Assembly (NCBI GenBank): GCA_025464915.1
Contig: JAODNF010000271.1
Coordinates: forward strand, 1-11,244
Source: Frankiales bacterium
GTDB lineage: Bacteria > Actinomycetota > Actinomycetes > Mycobacteriales > SCTD01
Direction: 5' to 3'
DNA length: 11,244 nucleotides
Within the stretch, counting starts at the first letter, position 1. Each line of letters begins with the position of its first letter. This document shows, piece by piece, positions 5,919 to 11,244 of this stretch. Below the pieces are notes generated by a model. That model saw nothing but the letters and a program-made list of their open reading frames with translations. It did no database searches and was not told the DNA's origin. A program made the position numbers and the translations under genes.

Positions 5919-7025
5919 GTGGCCGAGCAGCAGGTGAGACGACAGGGCCTGCGCATCGCGTCGGTCGTCGGCGTCCCCATCCTGCTGACGCCGATCTGGT
6001 TCGTCCTGCCGGCCTACCTCGTGGTGGCGAGCCCCAGCCTGGTCGGCGGGTCCGAGGACGACTACCTCCTGAGCGTCTCGCTGTCCCTCACGCTGCTCGT
6101 GAGCGTGATCCTGCACGAGGTCGGGCACTGCGTCGTGGCCCGCGCCTTCGGCCTCCCGGTGAAGAGCATCACGATCAGCCTGCTTGCCGGCTACACCGAG
6201 ATCGAGGAGCCGCCCGAGACGCCAGGACGCGAGTACGCCGTGGCCATCGCCGGGCCGATGGTGTCGCTGCTGCTGACCGCCGTCTGCTTCGCCGTCGAGA
6301 ACGGCTTCGAGCCGGGAACGCTCCCACGGCTGGCGTTCGAGGGGGCGGGCGTCGTCAACGGCGTGCTCGCCGTGCTCAACCTGCTGCCCGGGCTGCCGCT
6401 CGACGGCGGACGGGTGCTGCGCAGCATCGTCTGGCACCTGCGCAGCGACGAGAACCTCGCCACCCGGTTCGCGGCCCGCGCCGGCATGGTCATCGCCTTC
6501 CTGGTCGTGCCCGTCGTGATCGTCGGCCTGCTGCCCGCCGCCGGCGTCGGCGACCACGGCCCCTTCACCATCCTCATGTCCTCTGTCGTGGGTGCCTACA
6601 TCTACCTCGGCGCCCTCGCCAGCCTGCGCCGCGGCCAGGTCGGTGCCGCGCTGCCCACGATCTCCGTCGCCGCCCTGGCCCGGCCGGCTCTCGCCGTACC
6701 CGCGACCCTGCCGCTGTCCGAGGCCGTCCGGATGGCCCACGAGAAGGCGGTCCGCGCCCTCGTCGTCGTGGACAGCAGCGGCCGGCTCGAGGGGGTCGTC
6801 AGCGAGAGCTGGGTCCGGCAGGTCCCCGTCGACCGTCGCCCGTGGGTCGTCGTCGCCGACGGCGCCCGGCGCATCGAGAAGGGCCTGGTCCTGGCGGCCG
6901 ACCTGTCCGGTCAGGCGCTCCTCGACGCGATGCAGGCCACGCCGGCAGGGGAGTACGTCGTCGACGGTCCGGCTCCCAAGGTCCTCACGTCCGCGGACGT
7001 GGCGGCAGCCATGCAAGCCACGTGA
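5919..7025 (+). CDS. M50 site-2 protease family zinc metalloprotease with C-terminal CBS-like region
   Basis: The 368-aa integral membrane protein belongs to the S2P intramembrane protease family. The zinc motif HEVGH (66-70) lies in a hydrophobic helix, and the second motif NLLPGLPLDGGR (154-165, NxxPxxPxDGG) gives the third ligand Asp162, so the active site is complete. Hydrophobic segments lie at about 12-40, 48-72, 106-126, 143-160, 188-210 and 216-236. Residues about 250-368 are soluble and look like a degenerate CBS-domain pair (LSEAVRMAHEKAVRALVVVD followed by GRLEGVVSES), placing it in the CBS-containing group of S2Ps. Such domains often sense adenine nucleotides, though no ligand is known here. 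The GTG start is of leaderless type. Its TGA overlaps the GTG of trmI by 4 nt, so the two are translationally coupled. The substrate is unknown; the nearby anti-sigma factor is a speculative candidate. Confidence 0.9.
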   Translation: MAEQQVRRQGLRIASVVGVPILLTPIWFVLPAYLVVASPSLVGGSEDDYLLSVSLSLTLLVSVILHEVGHCVVARAFGLPVKSITISLLAGYTEIEEPPETPGREYAVAIAGPMVSLLLTAVCFAVENGFEPGTLPRLAFEGAGVVNGVLAVLNLLPGLPLDGGRVLRSIVWHLRSDENLATRFAARAGMVIAFLVVPVVIVGLLPAAGVGDHGPFTILMSSVVGAYIYLGALASLRRGQVGAALPTISVAALARPALAVPATLPLSEAVRMAHEKAVRALVVVDSSGRLEGVVSESWVRQVPVDRRPWVVVADGARRIEKGLVLAADLSGQALLDAMQATPAGEYVVDGPAPKVLTSADVAAAMQAT

Positions 7026-7960
7026 CCGGCGAGGCGACCCGCCGTCGCGGGCTGATGGCCGAGGGCGACCAGGTGCAGCTCACCGACCCCAAGGGCCGGA
7101 TGCACACGATCACCCTCGTCGCGGGCAAGCAGTTCCACACCCACAAGGGGATCCTCGAGCACGACAGCCTCATCGGCGGCCCGGACGGCGTCACCGTCGC
7201 GATCGGCGCGACGACCTACCTCGCGCTGCGGCCGCTGCTGCCCGACTACGTGCTGTCCATGCCGCGCGGCGCCCAGGTCGTCTACCCCAAGGACAGCGCC
7301 AACATCGTCGGGATGGCCGACGTCTTCCCGGGTGCCCACGTCGTCGAGGCGGGCGTCGGGTCCGGGGCGCTGTCCATGTCGCTGCTGCGCGCCATCGGAC
7401 CGACCGGCCGGCTGTCCTCGTACGAGCGCCGCGCCGACTTCGCCGAGATCGCCCGCGCCAACGCCGAGCGCTTCTTCGGCGGGCCGCAGGACAACTGGTC
7501 CATCACCCTCGGGTCGCTGCAGGACGAGCTCGTCGACACCGACAGCGTGAATCAGGCTGACCGGGTCGTCCTCGACATGCTCGCGCCCTGGGAGTGCCTC
7601 GACGCCGTCTCGAAGGCGCTGCGTCCCGGCGGCGTGCTGTGCTGCTACGTGGCCACCACGACCCAGCTGTCCCAGACCGTCGAGGCGATGCGGTCCTCGG
7701 GCTCCTTCACCGAGCCCCAGTCCTGGGAGACGATGGCCCGCGGCTGGCACGTCGAGGGCCTCGCCGTCCGCCCGCAGCACCGGATGGTCGGCCACACCGG
7801 CTTCCTGTGCACCACACGCCGCCTCGCCGACGGTGTCGAGCCCCCGCCCCGCCGCCGCCGCCCCTCCAAGGGCATGTACGGCGAGCGCCTGGCCGAGACC
7901 GGCGGCGTGGCCGACCCCGTTGCCGACCCCGAGCGCCTCGACCCCGCACGCCTGCCCTAA
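7022..7960 (+). CDS. trmI: tRNA (adenine-58-N1)-methyltransferase TrmI
   Basis: The 312-aa SAM-dependent enzyme methylates N1 of A58 in the T-loop of tRNA, acting as a homotetramer in characterised relatives. An N-terminal barrel-like region includes VQLTDPKGR (18-26) and FHTHKG (38-43). Next comes LRPLLPDYVLSMPRGAQVVY (69-88), the SAM-binding EAGVGSGAL (109-117), SYERR (133-137) and the catalytic-site DMLAPWE (185-191). The sequence closely follows Rv2118c of M. tuberculosis. It has an extra C-terminal tail of about 30 residues, starting with a basic PPPRRRRPSKG stretch, that may contact RNA. The GTG at 7022 overlaps the protease stop (GTGA); ATG 7055 is an alternative start. The basic tail and the neighbourhood support TrmI over other methyltransferases. 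Confidence 0.94.
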   Translation: MTGEATRRRGLMAEGDQVQLTDPKGRMHTITLVAGKQFHTHKGILEHDSLIGGPDGVTVAIGATTYLALRPLLPDYVLSMPRGAQVVYPKDSANIVGMADVFPGAHVVEAGVGSGALSMSLLRAIGPTGRLSSYERRADFAEIARANAERFFGGPQDNWSITLGSLQDELVDTDSVNQADRVVLDMLAPWECLDAVSKALRPGGVLCCYVATTTQLSQTVEAMRSSGSFTEPQSWETMARGWHVEGLAVRPQHRMVGHTGFLCTTRRLADGVEPPPRRRRPSKGMYGERLAETGGVADPVADPERLDPARLP

Positions 7961-7978
7961 CCCGCTAACCCGCGCACG

Positions 7979-8018
7979 GTGCGGACCTCCCGCGTGCTCG
8001 CGAGCGCACGATCCGCAC
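7979..8018. terminator. Candidate bidirectional hairpin between convergent trmI and anti-sigma genes
   Basis: GTGCGGA (7979-7985) pairs with TCCGCAC (8012-8018). A nested CGTGC/GCACG stem (7993-7997/8006-8010) closes the self-complementary loop TCGCGAGC. The structure lies 18 nt after trmI and about 88 nt beyond the end of the minus-strand anti-sigma gene. It is symmetrical and could end both transcripts. There is no U-tract, as is common for actinobacterial hairpins. Confidence 0.5.
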
Positions 8019-8105
8019 AGTCCGCCGTGCCGCGCGGCCGGCCACCGGCGAGCGCCCGTGTGACCCCCCACACCTCCGGGGCCCGGGCGCGCGGCGCGCT
8101 TGCGG
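8019..8105. other. Remaining convergent intergenic DNA
   Basis: This is extremely GC-rich and non-coding. It holds a small GTGTG/CACAC stem (8058-8062/8069-8073) and GC runs (CCGGGGCCCGGG, 8076-8087) that may add to termination. I see nothing else. Confidence 0.35.
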
Positions 8106-9089
8106 CTACTTGCCGCACACGGCTTCGAGCAGGCGGGCCTTCTGAGCGGAGGTCAGGTGCGTGTCCGCCTCGACCCCGGGTCGGAGCTGCGCACAGGCTG
8201 CCCTCTTCTGGGCCGGCGAGAGGCTGCCCGAACCGGTGCCCGTGGTGAACGTCTGGGTCAGTCCCGTGCTCGACCCCGACCCGCTGCCGGTGAAGACGCC
8301 GGTGTCGAGCTCGGAGGTGTCGCTCTTCGCTGGAGGCCGGATGTCCACCGGTGCGCCGAAGTCGGTGAAGTCGACCACGAAGGAACCGTCCGCGGCCGCG
8401 AGCCGGCGCACCAGCCCGTCGTCGTCGACGAAGACCTCACCGGTGTCGTCCGAGGAACCGATCTCCACCGCGTTGACGTCGTGCTTGTTGCTGTCGGGCG
8501 GCACCGTCACCCGGTAGTGCTTCACCGCGACGCCGTCGATGGTCGTCGTGCCGAGCGGGGTGAAGGTCGCGTGCTGCTTCTCGAGCCGAGCGAACGCCGT
8601 GCTGGGGTTGAACTGGCTGAAGCCGTCAGGGGCCCCAGCTGCGTTCCTCGGCAGGTGCACCCAGTGCTTGCCGGGTGCCTTCGCCTGGGCGGCCAACGGC
8701 CCGCTGACCCAGCTGTCCCCGCCGATCGTGCGCATCACGGCGGTCTTCCCGCCCTGGCGGAAGGTCAGCTCCAGCGCGTTGTGGCGGAAGTCGATGCTCC
8801 CGGTGGCGCCGTCGAACTCGGTCGTGTCCTTGACGTGGAACGTGATCTTCGCTGTGCCTGCGTCGGTCGTGCTCGTCAGGAAGGACTGGGGACCGGCCTT
8901 GGGGGAGCCCTGCCAGGTCGCCGCGGTGACGGTCCCGGCGAGGGCGACCACGGCGAGGGAAGCCGCTGCCACCGTCGTACGCCGCTTGTCGCCCCTGGTC
9001 CGGCGGGCGATCACGGCGTCGTACCGGTCCGGCGCGTCAGCGGGCAGGGGGGTGTCGCGCAGCAGGGTGATCAGCTGGTCGTCGTTCAC
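8106..9089 (-). CDS. Membrane-anchored anti-sigma-type regulator with an LppX/LolA-like outer domain
   Basis: The 327-aa protein is encoded directly after an ECF sigma gene, overlapping it by 4 nt (GTGA), the usual layout of a sigma factor and its regulator. Residues 1-36 are cytoplasmic and short (MNDDQLITLL start). A membrane helix spans about 38-58. Residues about 75-250 form a beta-rich outer domain (GTAKITFHVKDT, HNALELTFRQGG, MRTIGGDSWVSGP, VDDDGLVRRL) resembling LolA/LppX-like periplasmic lipid-binding folds, a fold-level inference. A Gly/Ser/Thr linker (266-289) leads to a C-terminal module with Cys299 and Cys325 inside two similar helices. No zinc-type HxxxCxxC anti-sigma motif is present. 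The GTG start has GAGGTGA upstream (9100-9094). It may hold the sigma factor inactive until the outer domain binds a ligand; this is untested. Confidence 0.8.
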   Translation of the reverse strand: MNDDQLITLLRDTPLPADAPDRYDAVIARRTRGDKRRTTVAAASLAVVALAGTVTAATWQGSPKAGPQSFLTSTTDAGTAKITFHVKDTTEFDGATGSIDFRHNALELTFRQGGKTAVMRTIGGDSWVSGPLAAQAKAPGKHWVHLPRNAAGAPDGFSQFNPSTAFARLEKQHATFTPLGTTTIDGVAVKHYRVTVPPDSNKHDVNAVEIGSSDDTGEVFVDDDGLVRRLAAADGSFVVDFTDFGAPVDIRPPAKSDTSELDTGVFTGSGSGSSTGLTQTFTTGTGSGSLSPAQKRAACAQLRPGVEADTHLTSAQKARLLEAVCGK

Positions 9090-9583
9090 GGGTTCACCTC
9101 GGAGAGCTCGGGGGAGAGGGCGGCGCGGAGCTTGGCGAGGCCGCGGGAGGACTGGGACTTGACGGTGCCCGGGGAGCAGCCGAGGACGCGGGCGACCTCG
9201 GCCTCGGGGAGGTCCTCGACGTGCCGGAGGACCACGACGGCGCGCTCGCCCTTGGTCAGCGTGAGCAGCGCCCGGCGCAGCTGGTCGCGGTCGTCGCTGA
9301 CGGGGTAGGGGTCGTGCCCCGACTCCGGGAGCACCTCGGTGGCCACCTCGCCGCGCCACTTGCGCTGCCAGCGCGAGGCGTGGGTGTTGACGATCACGGT
9401 GCGCAGGTAGGCGTCGGGAGAGCCCTGGGCGGCGACCCGGTCCCACACGCGCATCAGCTTGGTCAGGGCGGTCTGGAGGAGGTCCTCCGCGTCCGCCGGG
9501 TTCCCGGTGAGGAGGTACGCGGTCCTGAGGTGGCGGGGTGCGCCACCGACCACGAACTCGCGGAAGCCTGCTGGGTCTCTCAT
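9086..9583 (-). CDS. SigE-family ECF RNA polymerase sigma factor
   Basis: The 165-aa protein has the two-domain ECF (group 4) architecture and directs RNA polymerase to specific promoters. The sigma-2 region (residues 6-75) includes FREFVVG, LRTAYLLTGNPADAEDLLQT (19-38) and AYLRTVIVNTHASRWQRKWR, with the long Trp/Arg-rich end typical of the actinobacterial SigE-family group. The sigma-4 region (98-155) carries a helix-turn-helix: LPEAEVARVLGCSPGTVKSQ (125-144), then SSRGLAKLR. Its length is normal for this group. ATG 9583 follows a strongly purine-rich AAGGGGGAGGG stretch. Its TGA overlaps the GTG of the downstream membrane regulator. It is transcribed divergently from arc across a 196-bp gap with a plausible ECF-type promoter, suggesting autoregulation. 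Targets are unknown. Confidence 0.93.
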   Translation of the reverse strand: MRDPAGFREFVVGGAPRHLRTAYLLTGNPADAEDLLQTALTKLMRVWDRVAAQGSPDAYLRTVIVNTHASRWQRKWRGEVATEVLPESGHDPYPVSDDRDQLRRALLTLTKGERAVVVLRHVEDLPEAEVARVLGCSPGTVKSQSSRGLAKLRAALSPELSEVNP

Positions 9584-9597
9584 CGCCCTCCCCCTTC

Positions 9598-9612
9598 GCG
9601 GGACGGTCCCGC
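9598..9612 (-). promoter_or_regulatory. Hairpin in the 5' leader of the sigma gene
   Basis: GCGGGA (9598-9603) and TCCCGC (9607-9612) form a perfect 6-bp stem with a 3-nt loop, ending 14 nt before the sigma ATG and just upstream of its purine-rich ribosome-binding stretch. It may affect translation or mRNA stability. Confidence 0.3.
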
Positions 9613-9619
9613 ACTCTCC

Positions 9620-9649
9620 TACACCGGGTGGGGCACCCCCGTGGTTGTC
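9620..9649 (-). promoter_or_regulatory. Candidate ECF-type promoter of the sigma/anti-sigma operon
   Basis: On the minus strand GACAACC (9649 to 9643) is followed 17 nt later by GGTGTA (9625 to 9620). An AAC-containing -35 element with 16-17 nt spacing is characteristic of ECF promoters. A second copy, GACAAACC (9659 to 9652), lies just upstream as a direct repeat. The assignment rests on pattern only. Confidence 0.35.
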
Positions 9650-9727
9650 ACGGTTTGTCGCAAGGCAGCCCGGAACCCGTCGGTGCGCCGAACGGCATTC
9701 AGCAGACAGGATGAGGCTCCGCGTACA

Positions 9728-9733
9728 TAGGAT
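9728..9733 (+). promoter_or_regulatory. Possible -10 box of arc
   Basis: TAGGAT fits TANNNT and lies 46 nt before the arc ATG, which would give a leadered transcript. The best -35-like hexamer, CAGACA (9703-9708), gives a long 19-nt spacer, so the promoter call is weak. Confidence 0.3.
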
Positions 9734-9764
9734 GCGGTTCCAGAGCACGAACCCGACTGACGAC

Positions 9765-9771
9765 GGGGAGG
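9765..9771 (+). promoter_or_regulatory. Ribosome-binding site of arc
   Basis: GGGGAGG lies 8 nt before ATG 9780 and fixes this start. Unlike the protease and HAD genes, arc uses a conventional Shine-Dalgarno start. Confidence 0.7.
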
Positions 9772-9779
9772 TAGAGCAC

Positions 9780-11244
9780 ATGGCAGGGACGCGTGGTGTG
9801 TCCGCTGGAGGTGGCGCCGATGACGGGTCAGCGGAGTCCAGCGACCTGAAGGCCCAGGTGACCTTCCTCGAGGAGGAGATCGCCGTGCTCCGCCGCAAGC
9901 TGGTGGACTCGCCACGGCAGGTGCGGGCCCTCGAGGAGCGGCTGACCGAGGCGCAGGCGTCGCTGGCCGGCGCGACCGGGCAGAACGACCGCCTGGTCAG
10001 CACCCTCAAGGAGGCGCGCGACCAGATCGTGGCGCTGAAGGAGGAGGTGGAGCGGCTGGCCCAGCCCCCCAGCGGCTTCGGGTACTTCCTCGGCATCCAC
10101 GACGAGGACTCCGTCGACATCTTCACCGGCGGGCGCAAGCTGCGCGTCACCGTCAGCCCGGCCATCGACGTCAAGGACCTGCGCAAGGGCCAGGAGGTCA
10201 TGCTCAACGAGGCCCTCAACGTCGTGAAGGCCCTCGAGTTCGAGCGGCAGGGCGACGTCGTCATGCTCAAGGAGGTCCTCGAGGGCGGGGACCGCGCGCT
10301 CGTCATCGGGCACACCGACGAGGAGCGGGTCGTGATGATCGCCGACTCCCTTCTCGACCAGCCGATCAAGGCCGGCGACTCGCTGCTGCTGGAGACCCGC
10401 AGCGGCTACGTCTACGAGCGGATCCCGAAGTCCGAGGTCGAGGAGCTCGTCCTCGAAGAGGTGCCGGACATCAACTACTCCGACATCGGCGGCCTGGCCG
10501 CGCAGATCGAGTCGATCCGCGACGCGGTCGAGCTGCCCTTCCTGCACAAGGAGCTGTTCAAGGAGCACCAGCTCCGCCCGCCGAAGGGCGTCCTGCTCTA
10601 CGGGCCCCCCGGCTGCGGGAAGACGCTGATCGCGAAGGCGGTCGCGAACTCCCTCGCCAAGAAGGTCGCCGAGGTCACGGGCAAGCCCGAGGGACGGGCG
10701 TTCTTCCTGAACATCAAGGGCCCCGAGCTGCTCAACAAGTACGTCGGCGAGACCGAGCGGCACATCCGGTTGATCTTCCAACGAGCCCGGGAGAAGGCGA
10801 CCGAGGGCACTCCGGTCATCGTGTTCTTCGACGAGATGGACTCGATCTTCCGCACCCGCGGGTCGGGCGTCTCGAGCGACGTGGAGACGACGATCGTCCC
10901 GCAGCTGCTGAGCGAGATCGACGGCGTCGAGACCCTCGAGAACGTCGTCGTCATCGGTGCCTCCAACCGCGAGGACATGATCGACCCGGCCATCCTGCGG
11001 CCCGGCCGCCTCGACGTGAAGATCAAGATCGAGCGCCCCGACGCGGAGGCGGCGAGGGACATCTTCAGCAAGTACCTCGTGACCGAGCTGCCGCTGCACG
11101 CCGAGGACCTCGCCGAGCACGGCGGCTCCCGCGAGGCGACCCTCGCGGCCATGGTCCAGGGCGTCGTCGAGCGCATCTACACCGAGGCCGAGGAGAACAG
11201 GTTCCTCGAGGTCACCTACGCCGGCGGGGACAAGGAGATCCTGT
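9780..11244 (+). CDS. arc: Proteasome-associated AAA ATPase ARC/Mpa (3' end outside window)
   Basis: This is the hexameric ATPase that recognises Pup-tagged proteins through its coiled coils, unfolds them and feeds them to the 20S proteasome core. About 488 codons are present; the family is usually near 590-610 aa, so the C-terminal part is missing, including any GQYL-type proteasome-docking tail. An N-terminal coiled coil spans about residues 20-95, followed by the two OB-fold region (about 96-240) containing GFGYFLG and KGQEVMLNEALNVV. The AAA domain has Walker A GPPGCGKT (275-282), Walker B FFDEMDS (Asp351, Glu352), sensor-1 Asn396 in ASNRED, and arginine-finger RPGR (407-410). All catalytic residues are intact. 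The ATG start has GGGGAGG 8 nt upstream. It is divergent from the sigma gene. Downstream genes are expected to be dop, pup and the proteasome subunits but lie outside the window. Confidence 0.96.
   Translation, partial: MAGTRGVSAGGGADDGSAESSDLKAQVTFLEEEIAVLRRKLVDSPRQVRALEERLTEAQASLAGATGQNDRLVSTLKEARDQIVALKEEVERLAQPPSGFGYFLGIHDEDSVDIFTGGRKLRVTVSPAIDVKDLRKGQEVMLNEALNVVKALEFERQGDVVMLKEVLEGGDRALVIGHTDEERVVMIADSLLDQPIKAGDSLLLETRSGYVYERIPKSEVEELVLEEVPDINYSDIGGLAAQIESIRDAVELPFLHKELFKEHQLRPPKGVLLYGPPGCGKTLIAKAVANSLAKKVAEVTGKPEGRAFFLNIKGPELLNKYVGETERHIRLIFQRAREKATEGTPVIVFFDEMDSIFRTRGSGVSSDVETTIVPQLLSEIDGVETLENVVVIGASNREDMIDPAILRPGRLDVKIKIERPDAEAARDIFSKYLVTELPLHAEDLAEHGGSREATLAAMVQGVVERIYTEAEENRFLEVTYAGGDKEIL

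Noticed and set aside
5400..7016. Minus-strand 538-codon frame opposite the M50 gene
   Set aside because: His/Gln/Asp/Arg-rich shadow with no family pattern; the plus strand encodes HEVGH and the NxxPxxPxDGG motif.
5873..7021. Long N-terminal extension in frame with trmI
   Set aside because: It overlaps the M50 gene entirely and reads as Arg/Pro-rich shadow; TrmI homology starts near GTG 7022 or ATG 7055.
9584..10369. N-terminal extension of the sigma factor frame into arc
   Set aside because: It is antisense to the coiled-coil and OB region of ARC; the sigma factor begins at ATG 9583 after a purine-rich ribosome-binding stretch.
10602..10625. Cys in the ARC Walker A motif (GPPGCGKT) as an oddity
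   Set aside because: This is the usual form of the motif in this ATPase family.
1..11244. CRISPR array, tRNA/rRNA genes, transposases, phage or toxin-antitoxin modules
   Set aside because: No regularly spaced repeats, tRNA-like cloverleaf, or matching protein motifs seen on either strand.

Overview
The window is very GC-rich with strong G/C third-position bias, many GTG starts, leaderless-type starts and a proteasomal ATPase gene. This points to a high-GC Gram-positive actinobacterium. I cannot name the genus from sequence alone. No tRNA, rRNA, insertion sequence, phage gene or CRISPR array is visible.

Layout. (1) 1-286 is a structured, apparently non-coding leader, followed by a family 2 glycosyltransferase (287-1168, +) and a HAD-type phosphatase (1178-1840, +). 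(2) On the minus strand, reading right to left, are a RecB-family PDDEXK nuclease with an iron-sulfur cysteine set (5338-4460), a class II aldolase/adducin protein (4397-3573) and a tandem alpha/beta-hydrolase protein (3524-1830). The last overlaps the end of the HAD gene tail to tail by 11 bp. (3) A 211-bp divergent gap (5339-5549) holds an inverted repeat resembling DnaA boxes, a repeated ACCGGTT element and a possible 19-codon ORF. (4) On the plus strand are a 119-aa Rossmann-like protein, an M50 site-2 protease with a C-terminal CBS-like region, and tRNA (adenine-58-N1)-methyltransferase TrmI. The protease and trmI overlap by 4 nt. (5) A hairpin-rich gap separates trmI from a convergent minus-strand pair: a SigE-type ECF sigma factor (9583-9086) and its membrane-anchored regulator (9089-8106), also overlapping by 4 nt. 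(6) The proteasome-associated AAA ATPase ARC/Mpa starts at 9780 and runs off the right end.

The RecB / M50 / TrmI / ARC set is a recognised actinobacterial neighbourhood next to the Pup-proteasome genes. ARC unfolds pupylated proteins, TrmI makes m1A58 in tRNA, the M50 protein is a membrane protease and the RecB-like protein is a nuclease. The less standard parts are the sigma/anti-sigma module lying between trmI and arc, the hydrolase whose two nucleophile elbows carry Gly and Cys instead of Ser, and the aldolase/hydrolase pair between the HAD and nuclease genes. Four genes share a leaderless-promoter layout with a -10-like hexamer ending 7 or 8 nt before the start codon. Most of the window is ordinary actinobacterial gene content; I see no clear new defence or mobile system.
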